A DNA stretch of 64,000 nt, taken from assembly GCA_036001465.1 (NCBI GenBank), contig DASYUH010000109.1:1-64000 (forward strand), given 5' to 3'. The notes under the pieces were generated by a model. It did not search any database. It was not told the DNA's origin and saw only the letters and a list, made by a program, of their open reading frames with translations. The number at the start of each line of letters is the position of its first letter. The first letter of the stretch is position 1. Shown here in pieces: positions 55,997 through 64,000 of the stretch. A program made the translations under genes and the position numbers. The stretch comes from Candidatus Polarisedimenticolia bacterium. Lineage in GTDB: Bacteria; Acidobacteriota; Polarisedimenticolia; Gp22-AA2.

Positions 55997-56551
55997 ATGA
56001 AGCAGGCTGCGGCCGTCGCGCCGTTCGTCATCCTGCTTGCGACATGTTCAATTCCCGGGACCGTCCTGGCGGCAAGCCAGCCCGGCGATTTCTCGTTCTT
56101 CGCGGGGATCGGCGAGTCCGGCACCAAGAGCGACAACTCGTACCGAGCCGACCAGACGCTCAGTTTCGCCCTGCAGTACCAGAAGAGCGGCTACGCCGCC
56201 TATCGCGCCGCGACCGGGTTCTTCGCGCTGAGCGGGCGGGAGACCATCAGCCCCAGCATCGGCACCCGCGACGCCAGCGCCTTCTTTCTCACGGGGGACG
56301 TCCTTTTCACGCCCCGTTTCCGCATGGTGAACCCCTACGTGGCCGGAGGGGTCGGCTTCTACGACGTCCGCCTGACCGATGACCGGGACACCCACAACGG
56401 CGTCGAAATCGGGATCAACTGGGGAATCGGGCTGAACGTCGAGCTCCTGAGGTGGTTCGCCATACACGGCGAGCTCGCCTACCACTACATGACCGGGGAC
56501 CTCTCGAACCCGGTGCAGCTGATCACCGTGGGCGGCCGCTTCGACTTCTAG
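55997..56551 (+). CDS. Small outer-membrane beta-barrel protein (OmpW/OMP_b-brl-like)
   Basis: The product has 184 residues. A signal peptide (PFVILLATCSIPGTVLAAS) precedes about eight amphipathic strands (QTLSFALQYQKSGYAAYRA, NPYVAGGVGFYDVRL, WGIGLNVELLRWFAIHGELAY). The chain ends in Phe (ITVGGRFDF), as needed for outer-membrane insertion. Length and strand number fit eight-stranded barrels. No function beyond membrane location can be assigned. It is divergent from the dcw promoter and lies 50 bp before the subtilase gene. Confidence 0.75.
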   Translation: MKQAAAVAPFVILLATCSIPGTVLAASQPGDFSFFAGIGESGTKSDNSYRADQTLSFALQYQKSGYAAYRAATGFFALSGRETISPSIGTRDASAFFLTGDVLFTPRFRMVNPYVAGGVGFYDVRLTDDRDTHNGVEIGINWGIGLNVELLRWFAIHGELAYHYMTGDLSNPVQLITVGGRFDF

Positions 56552-56601
56552 ACACTCCTGTCGTTGCCCGGGCCCGGATCCCACCGTACACTTAGCGCCG
56601 C

Positions 56602-58980
56602 ATGAGAATTTCCCGCTACGCCCGGGGGGTCTGCTGCACCGCTCCGGTCCTCATTCTGCTGGCCCTGTCCGCTTCCGCCGCAGGCCCCGCGCCGCGGAAC
56701 GGAGCCCAGGCCTCGGAATCGGCCTGGGAGCGCAAGCTCGATCCGTTCCTGCGGCGGCTGGCCCTGGGGACGGTGAAGGCCGAGGGGCGGTTCAGGGAGG
56801 CGGTGCCCGGGCGATCGGAGCGGCTCGCCAGGTCGCTGCCGGCATTCCTGCAGGTCGAACGGCGGGCCGAGCCGCTGGTGCACGTCAAGGCCGGCCTCGC
56901 CGCGAACGAGCCGGACGGGGCCCGCGCCTGGAGGTCCCTCTCGCCCGATCTTCCAGGCCTCGGGGTCATGGTGAAGGGGCGCGTCGCCACGGTCGCATCC
57001 CTCCGGGTCCCGGCCGCCGCCCTGGAAGCTCTGGCCAGGAGGCCCGAGATCGCCTGGCTGAAGGCGGCCCACGGCTACAACCTGCTCAACGAGGTCAGCA
57101 CCTCTGCGGCGCACCTGGGATCGGACGAGGCGAACGGCATCTTCACGCGCGGCGCCGGAGCGATCGTCGCCGTGGTGGACACCGGCATCGCCTGGGCCGA
57201 CCGGGACTTCAGGAAGGGGGACGGGACCACGCGCATCCTCGGCATCTGGGACATGACCCTGACCGATCCGGCCCATCCGCCGCCCGCCGGGTTCTCGTTC
57301 GGCGCCTGGTATCCGCAGAGCGTCATCCAGACGGCGATCGCCACGAGTGGAACGCTCCTGACCGGAGACGGCCACGGCCACGGCACGCACGTCGCAGGCA
57401 CCGCCGCCGGCAACGGCCTGCGGACGGGGAACGGCGTGCCGGCCGGGACGTTCGCGGGCGTGGCCCCCGAGGCCGACCTGCTGATCGTCCGGGTGTTCGA
57501 CAACAGCGGGACCTTCTGCGGCGACTGCGACCTGACGGCGGCCGTGCAGTTCATCAGCCAGACGGCGGCGGCCGCCGGGAAACCGTGGGTCGGCAACATG
57601 AGCCTCGGCACCGACATCGGGGCGCACGACGGGACCGATCCGGACGAGCGCTCGATCGATGCGCTGGTCGGCCCTGGCCGGCGCGGCGCCCAGCTGGCGA
57701 TCGCCGCCGGAAACTCCGGCGGGCATGATTCGAGCGTGCATCGCCATCACTGGGAGGCCGCGCTGCCGGCGGTCGGCGCCTCGGCCATCAACACCTTCAC
57801 ACTGTCGTACTCGCCGAACGGCGGCGCGGACAACGACTTCATCTGGCTGGATCTCTGGTACAAGGGGGCCGACCGGGCCACGGTGAGCCTGGTCACGCCC
57901 ACCGGGATCACCGTGAGCGCGGCGCGCGGCGCCGATTCGGGGGTCGTCTGCACCGCCGACGGGGCGGTGCAGATCGACGCCACGAACGGGCCGGACCCGA
58001 TCAACGGCGACAACGAAGTCTTCATGCAGATCTGGGACAGCAGCACCTGCGCCACGCCCTTCCCGCCGAAAACCGGCAGCTGGACCGTCCGGGTCACGAC
58101 CGACGCCATCGCTTCCGCCTCGCCGACCTTCGATCTGTGGGACGAAGCGGACGCGGGGGGCCTGGGGTTCGTCAGCCTGGCCGTCTCGAGCACCGCCAAG
58201 AGCGTCTCCCTCCCGGGCACCGCGAGGCACGCCATCACCGCCGGCTCGTATGTCAGCAAGGATCGCTGGATCACCGCGGTGAACCAGCAGTTCATCGCTT
58301 CCCTGAGCACCTCTGGAGGTGTCGGGAGCCTGTCCGGCTTCTCGGGCCTCGGCCCGACGCGCGACGGTCGGATCAAGCCGGACATCGCGGCCCCGGGCGA
58401 ATACATCGGCTCGACTCTCGCCGGGTCGATCCAGGCGTTGTGCAACAACAACTGCAAAGAGCGCGATGGTGAGCACGGCAACATCCGCGGCACCAGCATG
58501 GCGACGCCGCACGTCGCCGGGACCGCCGCGCTCCTCTTGGCAATCAATCCGAACCTGGAGGGGCCGGAGGTGAAGGCGGCGATCACCGCCTCGGCGCGAT
58601 CCGACTCATTCGCGGTCGCCCCCGGCCCGCTGCCCAACACCTGGTTCGGGAGCGGCAAGCTGCGCGCCCTGGAGGCGGGATACGTCGCGGCGTCGCTGGT
58701 CACCGATTTCGCCGACACCGCGACCGGCTTCACGGGCACCGACAGCCCGTTCGTGGACACGTACAACGTGTATCGCGGCACGATCCCCGGCATTTCGCCG
58801 AGCGCCTATGGCGCCTGCCTCCTGATGGGGCAGCCCTCTCCCACGTTCAGCGACCCTGCGAACCCGCCCGCCGGGCAGGTGTATTTCTACCTGGTCACCG
58901 GCGTGCACGCCGGCGTCGAGGGGATCCTCGGCACCGACAGCACGGGCCGCATCCGCCCCAACACCAGTCCCTGCCTCTGA
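56602..58980 (+). CDS. Secreted subtilisin-family (S8) serine peptidase
   Basis: The product has 792 residues with a signal peptide (CTAPVLILLALSASAAG) and a prodomain-like region to about residue 180. The catalytic triad is Asp193 (AVVDTGIAW), His260 (GHGHGTHVAG) and Ser632 (GTSMATPHVAG). About 370 residues separate His from Ser, so an extra beta-rich domain is inserted (roughly 370-560). The last 80 residues (DTYNVYRGTIPGIS, YFYLVTGVHAGVEG) look like a fibronectin-type or similar appended domain. It probably degrades extracellular protein. The downstream amino-acid permease and M28 peptidase fit a peptide-utilisation theme. Confidence 0.92.
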   Translation: MRISRYARGVCCTAPVLILLALSASAAGPAPRNGAQASESAWERKLDPFLRRLALGTVKAEGRFREAVPGRSERLARSLPAFLQVERRAEPLVHVKAGLAANEPDGARAWRSLSPDLPGLGVMVKGRVATVASLRVPAAALEALARRPEIAWLKAAHGYNLLNEVSTSAAHLGSDEANGIFTRGAGAIVAVVDTGIAWADRDFRKGDGTTRILGIWDMTLTDPAHPPPAGFSFGAWYPQSVIQTAIATSGTLLTGDGHGHGTHVAGTAAGNGLRTGNGVPAGTFAGVAPEADLLIVRVFDNSGTFCGDCDLTAAVQFISQTAAAAGKPWVGNMSLGTDIGAHDGTDPDERSIDALVGPGRRGAQLAIAAGNSGGHDSSVHRHHWEAALPAVGASAINTFTLSYSPNGGADNDFIWLDLWYKGADRATVSLVTPTGITVSAARGADSGVVCTADGAVQIDATNGPDPINGDNEVFMQIWDSSTCATPFPPKTGSWTVRVTTDAIASASPTFDLWDEADAGGLGFVSLAVSSTAKSVSLPGTARHAITAGSYVSKDRWITAVNQQFIASLSTSGGVGSLSGFSGLGPTRDGRIKPDIAAPGEYIGSTLAGSIQALCNNNCKERDGEHGNIRGTSMATPHVAGTAALLLAINPNLEGPEVKAAITASARSDSFAVAPGPLPNTWFGSGKLRALEAGYVAASLVTDFADTATGFTGTDSPFVDTYNVYRGTIPGISPSAYGACLLMGQPSPTFSDPANPPAGQVYFYLVTGVHAGVEGILGTDSTGRIRPNTSPCL

Positions 58981-58986
58981 TACCAT

Positions 58987-59006
58987 GCGCCCTCCGGCGC
59001 GGGCGC
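58987..59006 (+). terminator. GC-rich hairpin after the subtilase gene
   Basis: GCGCCC (58987-58992) pairs with GGGCGC (59001-59006) around an 8-nt loop, 7 bp after the stop codon. There is no T-run after it, so it may be only a weak or Rho-assisted terminator. Confidence 0.25.
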
Positions 59007-59027
59007 TTCCCGACCGGGAGGATTCGC

Positions 59028-59075
59028 ATGGCGAAACATCCGCGCGTCGCGGACTACTGGGACGGGGAGCTGTAG
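59028..59075 (+). CDS. 15-codon mini-ORF ahead of the permease gene
   Basis: ATG 59028 has a strong GGGAGGA (59016-59022) at 5-nt spacing and encodes MAKHPRVADYWDGEL before TAG at 59073-59075. The permease ATG follows 7 nt later and lacks its own close ribosome-binding site (GGGGAG is about 14 nt away). The peptide could be a leader that couples translation to the permease. It may equally be chance; no homologue is recognised. Confidence 0.3.
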   Translation: MAKHPRVADYWDGEL

Positions 59076-59082
59076 ACGCCCG

Positions 59083-60522
59083 ATGAGCGACCCGCGCGAG
59101 GGAGAAGCCGGGCTCGTCCGGGCGCTCGGGCTCCTCGACTCGACCCTTCTGGTCATCGGGCTGGTGATCGGGTCGGCGGTGTTCCTGGTCACCGGAGGGG
59201 CGAACGGCGTGGCGCGCCTCCTGCCGTCCCCCGGGCTCCTCATCCTAGGCTGGGTCGCGGGCGGCATCCTGTCGTTCGCCGGGGCGCTCGTCTACGCGGA
59301 GCTAGGCGCCGCCATGCCGCGCGCCGGCGGGCAGTACGTCTTCCTGCGCGAGGCGTACGGCGACCTGACGGGGTTTCTCTACGGCTGGACCCTGTTCACG
59401 GTCATCCACACCGGCTCCCTCGCGGCGCTCGCCGTAGGATACGCGCGCTACTTCGGCGTCTTCGTCCCGGCCCTCGGCACCGATCGGGTCGTGGCCGCGC
59501 TCCCGCTTCTCGGCCACACGCTGTCGATCTCGGCGGGACAGCTCAACGCCGTCGCGGTCATCGTCCTCCTGTCGATCGTCAACTACTTCGGCGTCAAGGA
59601 GGGGAGCCTGTTCCAGGGGATCGTCACCATGGTGAAGGTCGCCTCCTTCGCAGGGTTCATGGTCCTGGGGATCGCCGTCGGCAAGGGCTCGTGGTCGCAC
59701 CTGACGCCGCTGTTCGCCGCCGGGGCCGGAGACGCGGCGGCACCGGGCGTGGCCGTCGCCGGCGCCGCCGGCGGGTTCGGAATCGGCCCCTTCATCCTGT
59801 CGCTGGTGGCGATGCTGTGGGCCTACGAGGGATGGAACAACATCACCTTCACGGCCGGGGAGATCAAGGACCCCCAGAGAAACCTCCCGCGGTCGCTCAT
59901 CCTGGGGATGAGCGCCATCACGTTGATCTACGTCGGGATGAACCTCGTCTACCTCTACGCCATGCCGATCGGCGACATGGTGTCGACGGACACCATCGGC
60001 GAGGCGGCCGCCGGCCGGCTCTTCGGCCCGATCGGCTCGACCCTCATGTCGGTGTGCGTGCTCGTCTCGGTGTTCGGCTGCATCTCGGCGACCGTGATCT
60101 CCGGCCCGCGGGTCTTCTACGCCATGGCGAAGGACGGCCTGTTCTTCCGGCGCATCGCCTCGGTGCACCCGCGCCACCGGACGCCGGCGCAGGCCATCCT
60201 CTGGCAGTGCGTCTGGTCGAGCGCCCTCTGCCTGTCGGGGACCTACGATCAGCTCTACACCTTCGTGATCTTCGCCGCCGTCCTGTTCTACGCCCTGGCC
60301 GGCGCCTCGGTCATCGTCCTGCGCCGCCGCCACCCGGAGTGGCCGCGTCCCTACCGCACCTGGGGCTATCCCGCCACGCCGATCCTGTACGTCGGCGTAT
60401 GCGTCGTCGTCCTCGGGAACACGCTCATCAACCAGCCGGTCGAATCGGGCTGGGGCCTCGCCATCCTCGGCTGCGGCCTGCCGGCCTATCTCTATTGGCG
60501 GCGGAGGCGCACCGCCGCATGA
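59083..60522 (+). CDS. APC-superfamily amino-acid permease
   Basis: The product has 479 residues with about twelve membrane helices. The first helix contains the unwound substrate-binding loop IGLVIGSAVFLVTGG, and GGILSFAGALVYAELGAAMPRAGGQYVFLREAYG is reduced here to the hallmark blocks YAELGAAMPRAGGQYVF and EAYG. The central WAYEGWNNITFTAGEIKDP and the RVFYAMAKDGLFF loop are typical of the LAT/amino-acid transporter branch. It overlaps the M28 peptidase start (ATGA), so the two are co-translated, suggesting uptake of amino acids released by that enzyme. Confidence 0.93.
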   Translation: MSDPREGEAGLVRALGLLDSTLLVIGLVIGSAVFLVTGGANGVARLLPSPGLLILGWVAGGILSFAGALVYAELGAAMPRAGGQYVFLREAYGDLTGFLYGWTLFTVIHTGSLAALAVGYARYFGVFVPALGTDRVVAALPLLGHTLSISAGQLNAVAVIVLLSIVNYFGVKEGSLFQGIVTMVKVASFAGFMVLGIAVGKGSWSHLTPLFAAGAGDAAAPGVAVAGAAGGFGIGPFILSLVAMLWAYEGWNNITFTAGEIKDPQRNLPRSLILGMSAITLIYVGMNLVYLYAMPIGDMVSTDTIGEAAAGRLFGPIGSTLMSVCVLVSVFGCISATVISGPRVFYAMAKDGLFFRRIASVHPRHRTPAQAILWQCVWSSALCLSGTYDQLYTFVIFAAVLFYALAGASVIVLRRRHPEWPRPYRTWGYPATPILYVGVCVVVLGNTLINQPVESGWGLAILGCGLPAYLYWRRRRTAA

Positions 60523-62798
60523 ACGGCCGGGTGCTCCTGACCGCGGCCGCGGCCCCCGCCCTCGCCGCCCTCCTGCTCGCGGCCCCCCGCCCGCCCGACC
60601 GGCGGGCCAGCGGGCCGCCGGGGGCGCCGAAGTCCGCCGCAGGCTCCCCGGCCGCTCCGGGCTCTCCCGTTCCTCCGGCAACCGGCATCTTCGGGTTCCT
60701 GCGCGCCTCGCTGCCGCGCCAGCGGGAGATCGAGGCGCTCCTCCTGAGCCTGCCGGACACGGCGCGGGTCGAGGAGCACGCGCGCGTTCTCACCGGGGAG
60801 CCGCACATCGCCGGCACTCCGGGGAACGCGCGGGTACAGCGCTACATCGCCGACCGCTTCAAAGAGGCGGGGCTCGACGTCGAGATGAAGAGCTACGACG
60901 TCTACATGGGATACGTGAACCGGGCGCTCCTGGAGCAGGTCGCCCCCGAGCCGAGGCTCCTGACCCGTCCGGAGGAAGGGGTGCCGGAGGACAGGGACGC
61001 GTCCGACCCCCGGGCGTCTCTGAACTGGAACGCCTATTCGCCGTCGTGCGACCTGACCCGCGAGGTCGTGTACGTGAACCACGCGCGGCCGGAGGACTTC
61101 GCGGCGCTCGACAGGCTGGGCGTGTCGGTGAAGGACCGGCTGGTCCTGGCGCGCTACTACCGCGGCTACCGCGGCGGCAAGGCGCAGGAGGCGCAGAAGC
61201 GGGGGGCGGCCGGGATCATCTTCTACAGCGATCCGATGGAGGACGGCTATTACCGGGGGGACGTCTACCCGCACGGGCCCTGGGGGCCCGAGAGCCACTT
61301 CCAGCGCGGCGCGACGGCGTTCGACTACATCGTCCCGGGGGATCCGCTGACCCCCGGCTGGGCGTCGCTCCCGGGCGCGCGCCGCATCGACCCGCGTCAA
61401 GCGGAGAATCTGCCGCGCATCCCGTCGGTCCCGATCTCGTGGCGCGATGCCCTGGTCGTCTTCCGCAACCTCGCCGGCCCCGCCGTTCCGCGCGGATGGC
61501 AAGGCGGCCTGCCTTTGACCTACCACGTCGGCCCGGGTCCGGCGCGCCTGCACCTCCGGATCGAGGCGTCCTTCGAGAGGCGCGCCATCACCAACGTCAT
61601 CGGCGTCCTGCGCGGCTCGGCCGAGCCGGAGAAGATCGTGCTGCTCGGCAACCACCATGACGCCTGGGTCTACGGCGCCGTCGATCCGGCGAGCGGCACG
61701 GCGGCGATGCTCGAGCTGGCGCGCGTCGCCGGCGAGCTCAAGCGCCGCGGCTTCCCGCCGCGCCGGACCCTGGTGTTCGGCAACTGGGACGCCGAGGAGT
61801 GGACCCTGACCGGCTCGACCGAGTGGGGGGAGGAGCGCGAGGACGACCTGGCCAGAAACGGCGTCGCCTGCCTGAACATCGACTCGGCGGCCGCCGGCCC
61901 GAACTTCCAGGCCACCGCCGTGCCGACGATGCGGCGGCTGATCTCCGAAGCGCTGCGCGACGTCCGCGATCCGAGAAGCGGCGAGGACCTGTTCGCCGTC
62001 ACCCTGCGCGACGACGAGGAGGGGGCCTTCACGCCGATCTACAACGCCCCCGCGGTCGAGCACCGGGCCCACCGGATCAACTACGACATCCTCGGCAGCG
62101 GCTCGGACTACACCGTGTTCTTCAACCACATCGGCATGCCGTCGCTCGACGCCGGCTTCGACGGCCCGTACGGCGTCTATCACTCCGTCCTCGACAATTA
62201 CTTCTGGATGAGCCGGTTCGGCGATCCCGGGTTTCTCTACCACACGACGATGGTGCGCGTCTGGGCGCTCCTGGCCTACCGCACGGCCAACGCCGACATC
62301 CTGCCCTTCGAGGAATCCCCCTACCCGGCCGACGTGGGAACGTACCTGGACGACCTGGAGAAGAGCGCGGGCGCGGCGCGGCTTCCCGACCTGGCGGATC
62401 TGCGCGCCGCCATCGCGGAATGGGAGAAGGCGGCCGCCGAGTTCGACGCGAGGGTGGCCGCGATCCTTGAAGCCGAAGCCCCGGGGCCGCCGCGCCAGAG
62501 AGGCGCCGCGTCCCGCGGCCCCCGTCCCTCGCCGAAGGCGCTTGCCGGGGTCAACGCGTCCCTGATGCGGGCCGAGCGCGATCTGCTCAGCGCGGCCGGG
62601 ATCCCGAAGCGCCCCTGGTTCCGCCACTTGATCTACGCGCCCCTCCCGACCTACCAGGCGGAGACCCTCCCGGGACTGCGCGAGGCGATCGGAGACGGGG
62701 ACGCGCCGCGGGCCGCCGCCCAGGCGCGCACGCTCGCCGCCGCCGTGCGGGCGCGGACCGCTACCGTCCGGAAGGGGGCGGAAGCGCTGTGGCGATAG
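60519..62798 (+). CDS. M28 metallopeptidase of the glutamate carboxypeptidase II (PSMA)/transferrin-receptor family
   Basis: The product has 759 residues. An N-terminal signal or anchor (LLTAAAAPALAALLLAA) precedes a PA domain (about residues 180-300, GAAGIIFYSDPMEDGYY). The peptidase domain has zinc ligands in LGNHHDAWVYGAVDPASGT and GNWDAEEWTLTGSTEW, then NIDSAAAGP and YHSVLDNYFWM. A C-terminal TFR-like dimerisation domain follows (about 640-750). The order and spacing match human GCPII, which removes C-terminal glutamate from peptides. It should act in the periplasm or on the surface. Its last 38 bp overlap the convergent transglutaminase-like gene. Confidence 0.92.
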   Translation: MNGRVLLTAAAAPALAALLLAAPRPPDRRASGPPGAPKSAAGSPAAPGSPVPPATGIFGFLRASLPRQREIEALLLSLPDTARVEEHARVLTGEPHIAGTPGNARVQRYIADRFKEAGLDVEMKSYDVYMGYVNRALLEQVAPEPRLLTRPEEGVPEDRDASDPRASLNWNAYSPSCDLTREVVYVNHARPEDFAALDRLGVSVKDRLVLARYYRGYRGGKAQEAQKRGAAGIIFYSDPMEDGYYRGDVYPHGPWGPESHFQRGATAFDYIVPGDPLTPGWASLPGARRIDPRQAENLPRIPSVPISWRDALVVFRNLAGPAVPRGWQGGLPLTYHVGPGPARLHLRIEASFERRAITNVIGVLRGSAEPEKIVLLGNHHDAWVYGAVDPASGTAAMLELARVAGELKRRGFPPRRTLVFGNWDAEEWTLTGSTEWGEEREDDLARNGVACLNIDSAAAGPNFQATAVPTMRRLISEALRDVRDPRSGEDLFAVTLRDDEEGAFTPIYNAPAVEHRAHRINYDILGSGSDYTVFFNHIGMPSLDAGFDGPYGVYHSVLDNYFWMSRFGDPGFLYHTTMVRVWALLAYRTANADILPFEESPYPADVGTYLDDLEKSAGAARLPDLADLRAAIAEWEKAAAEFDARVAAILEAEAPGPPRQRGAASRGPRPSPKALAGVNASLMRAERDLLSAAGIPKRPWFRHLIYAPLPTYQAETLPGLREAIGDGDAPRAAAQARTLAAAVRARTATVRKGAEALWR

Positions 62799-64000
62799 CG
62801 TCCGATTCCATGGTGAGGGCGTTCGCCTCCTCCTCCGCCAGGGACGAGACGAACGAACGCAGGGCGGGATAGTCCTCGACCGGGATCTCGCGACGGGACA
62901 CGGTGACCGATCTCCGGACGACCAGGACCTGGTGGTCCTGCTCCCGCTCCATCGCGAACTGCGTGCTCGCGGACAGCCCCGGGCCGCTCAGGCTCCTGTC
63001 CGAGGGGACCCTCTTGAAGGTGCGTCCGGGCGGAAGGTGGAGGCGAATCTCGGTCGTGTCGCTGCGCAGATTCGAGAACAGGACAGGATGGCGCCGCTTC
63101 GGGTAGGAGGCGACGTCGGTCAGGGCCTTGAAGCGCACGAGGAAGGGGGAGATGATCTCCCGGGTTCCGGCGCGAATCAAGAAGCGGGGGACGGTGAACC
63201 GGAGCGTGGCCGTGTCCGGGCCCTTCGGATCGGGCGCGATCTTCACATCCTGGCCCTGCAGCACCGCCCCCGGGCAGAGAAGGCTCATGATGTCGGCCAG
63301 CGCATCCTCCCGTTCGCTCGGCTTGGCGGCCTGAAGCTCGTTCAGCAACTCGCGCCGCACTCCCCACGCCTGGATCTCGTAGGTTCCCTCGAGGTCGCCG
63401 GTCGGCTTGAGATGCGCCACGGCCCGGATGTGCCTGCGGTTCTTCTCGGGCGGGAAGAGGGGCGTCGTCACGAGCTCGCCGCGCCCGTCTTCCTTGACCA
63501 CGAGGGCGGGAACCCCCTGGTCCTCCCACGGGAGATCGCCGAAGGGGGTGTGGTCCGGCGTGGGGTCGAGGAACAGGTAGGCGTCGTCCAGCGGCACGGC
63601 CACGATCTGGTGATTGAAGGAGGGGGCGGGTGAATCGCGATCGATCAGCCTGAAGTTGCGGGTCATGATGAGGACGGGGTAGCCGCGCACGCCGACCGAC
63701 TGGAGCAGGGCAATCAGGAGGGTCGCCTTGTCCTTGCAGTCGCCGTACCGGTGACGCAGGACGTCTTCGCTCGCGTGCGGCTGCCAGCCTCCGATCCCCA
63801 GGTAGATCTGGACGTAATCGATCTTCTTCTGCACGAATTCATAGAGGGGCCTGATCTTCGCGTCGGGGTCCTGCAGGCCTGCGGTCAGCTCGCGGGCCGT
63901 CCGTTCGACCTCGGGGGTCGGCTTGATCCGATCGCGAACCAGCTGCCAGTCCCAGCCGGCGATTCCGTCCCAGGTGGACGCGTCGATGCGATGCTCTCCG
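62761..64000 (-). CDS. DUF3857/transglutaminase-like protein, 5' end beyond the window
   Basis: At least 412 residues are visible and the frame runs off the right edge. A transglutaminase-like core contains the catalytic Cys in HRYGDCKDKATLL, His in FNHQIVAV and Asp in FLDPTPDHTPFGDLP. The preceding LYEFVQKKIDYVQIYLGIGGW is typical of the DUF3857-transglutaminase family. The C-terminal 200 residues are a beta-rich domain of unknown role. Such proteins are usually secreted or membrane-anchored, but that part lies outside. It is convergent with the M28 peptidase. Confidence 0.85.
   Translation of the reverse strand, partial: GEHRIDASTWDGIAGWDWQLVRDRIKPTPEVERTARELTAGLQDPDAKIRPLYEFVQKKIDYVQIYLGIGGWQPHASEDVLRHRYGDCKDKATLLIALLQSVGVRGYPVLIMTRNFRLIDRDSPAPSFNHQIVAVPLDDAYLFLDPTPDHTPFGDLPWEDQGVPALVVKEDGRGELVTTPLFPPEKNRRHIRAVAHLKPTGDLEGTYEIQAWGVRRELLNELQAAKPSEREDALADIMSLLCPGAVLQGQDVKIAPDPKGPDTATLRFTVPRFLIRAGTREIISPFLVRFKALTDVASYPKRRHPVLFSNLRSDTTEIRLHLPPGRTFKRVPSDRSLSGPGLSASTQFAMEREQDHQVLVVRRSVTVSRREIPVEDYPALRSFVSSLAEEEANALTMESDAIATALPPPSGR

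Overview
This is a GC-rich chromosomal window from a Gram-negative bacterium. Outer-membrane barrels, a MurE with the DNPR signature expected for meso-diaminopimelate, and a complete division and cell-wall (dcw) cluster support this. The gene set would fit Acidobacteriota or a neighbouring environmental phylum, but no rRNA gene is present and that placement is inference. The sequence shows no CRISPR array, insertion sequence, integrase gene or complete tRNA/tmRNA gene.

Region 1 (1-26.6 kb) is a nonribosomal peptide synthetase (NRPS) locus read almost entirely on the minus strand. A cupin/JmjC-type oxygenase and a class V aminotransferase come first. They are followed by two giant synthetases of 3296 and 4152 residues, then by an MbtH-like chaperone on the plus strand whose 3' end overlaps that of the second synthetase. 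A SAM methyltransferase, a membrane protein and the tail of an oxidoreductase lie beyond. Domain order is A-T-C-A-T-E-C-A-T, then C-T-C-A-T-C*-A-T-C-A-T-TE. The first A domain has a Gln-type code and the fifth-position A domain an exact Thr code. One C-T unit has no A domain. The C domain after the Thr module (C*) has Ser-Glu where the catalytic His-His should be, so it may dehydrate Thr to dehydrobutyrine.

Region 2 (26.6-26.8 kb) is a junction: a broken aldo/keto reductase 3' end abuts a roughly 50-nt fragment matching the 3' end of tmRNA. This looks like an attachment-site scar at the border of the NRPS locus.

Region 3 (26.8-33.1 kb) holds metal/cofactor import genes. An ABC-3 permease fused to HEAT repeats, a ZnuA-type binding protein, an outer-membrane porin and a small Cys-containing secreted protein follow a good promoter. 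A FecCD permease and its ATPase lie upstream. Neither importer is complete on its own.

Region 4 (33.1-38.0 kb) contains an AmgK-like sugar kinase coupled to a MurU-like nucleotidyltransferase (probable cell-wall sugar recycling), a CYTH phosphatase/cyclase, two small proteins and a PleD-like diguanylate cyclase.

Region 5 (38.0-55.9 kb) is the dcw cluster in canonical order: mraZ-rsmH-ftsL-ftsI-murE-murF-mraY-murD-ftsW-murG-murC-murB-ftsQ-ftsA-ftsZ. It is tightly overlapped and is driven by a near-consensus promoter followed by three GTGG boxes at exact 10-bp spacing, matching an MraZ operator.

Region 6 (56.0-64.0 kb, mostly plus strand) encodes an outer-membrane barrel, a secreted subtilase, an amino-acid permease translationally coupled to a glutamate-carboxypeptidase-II-like M28 peptidase, and, convergent to them, a truncated transglutaminase-like protein. 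Together these suggest uptake of peptides and amino acids.
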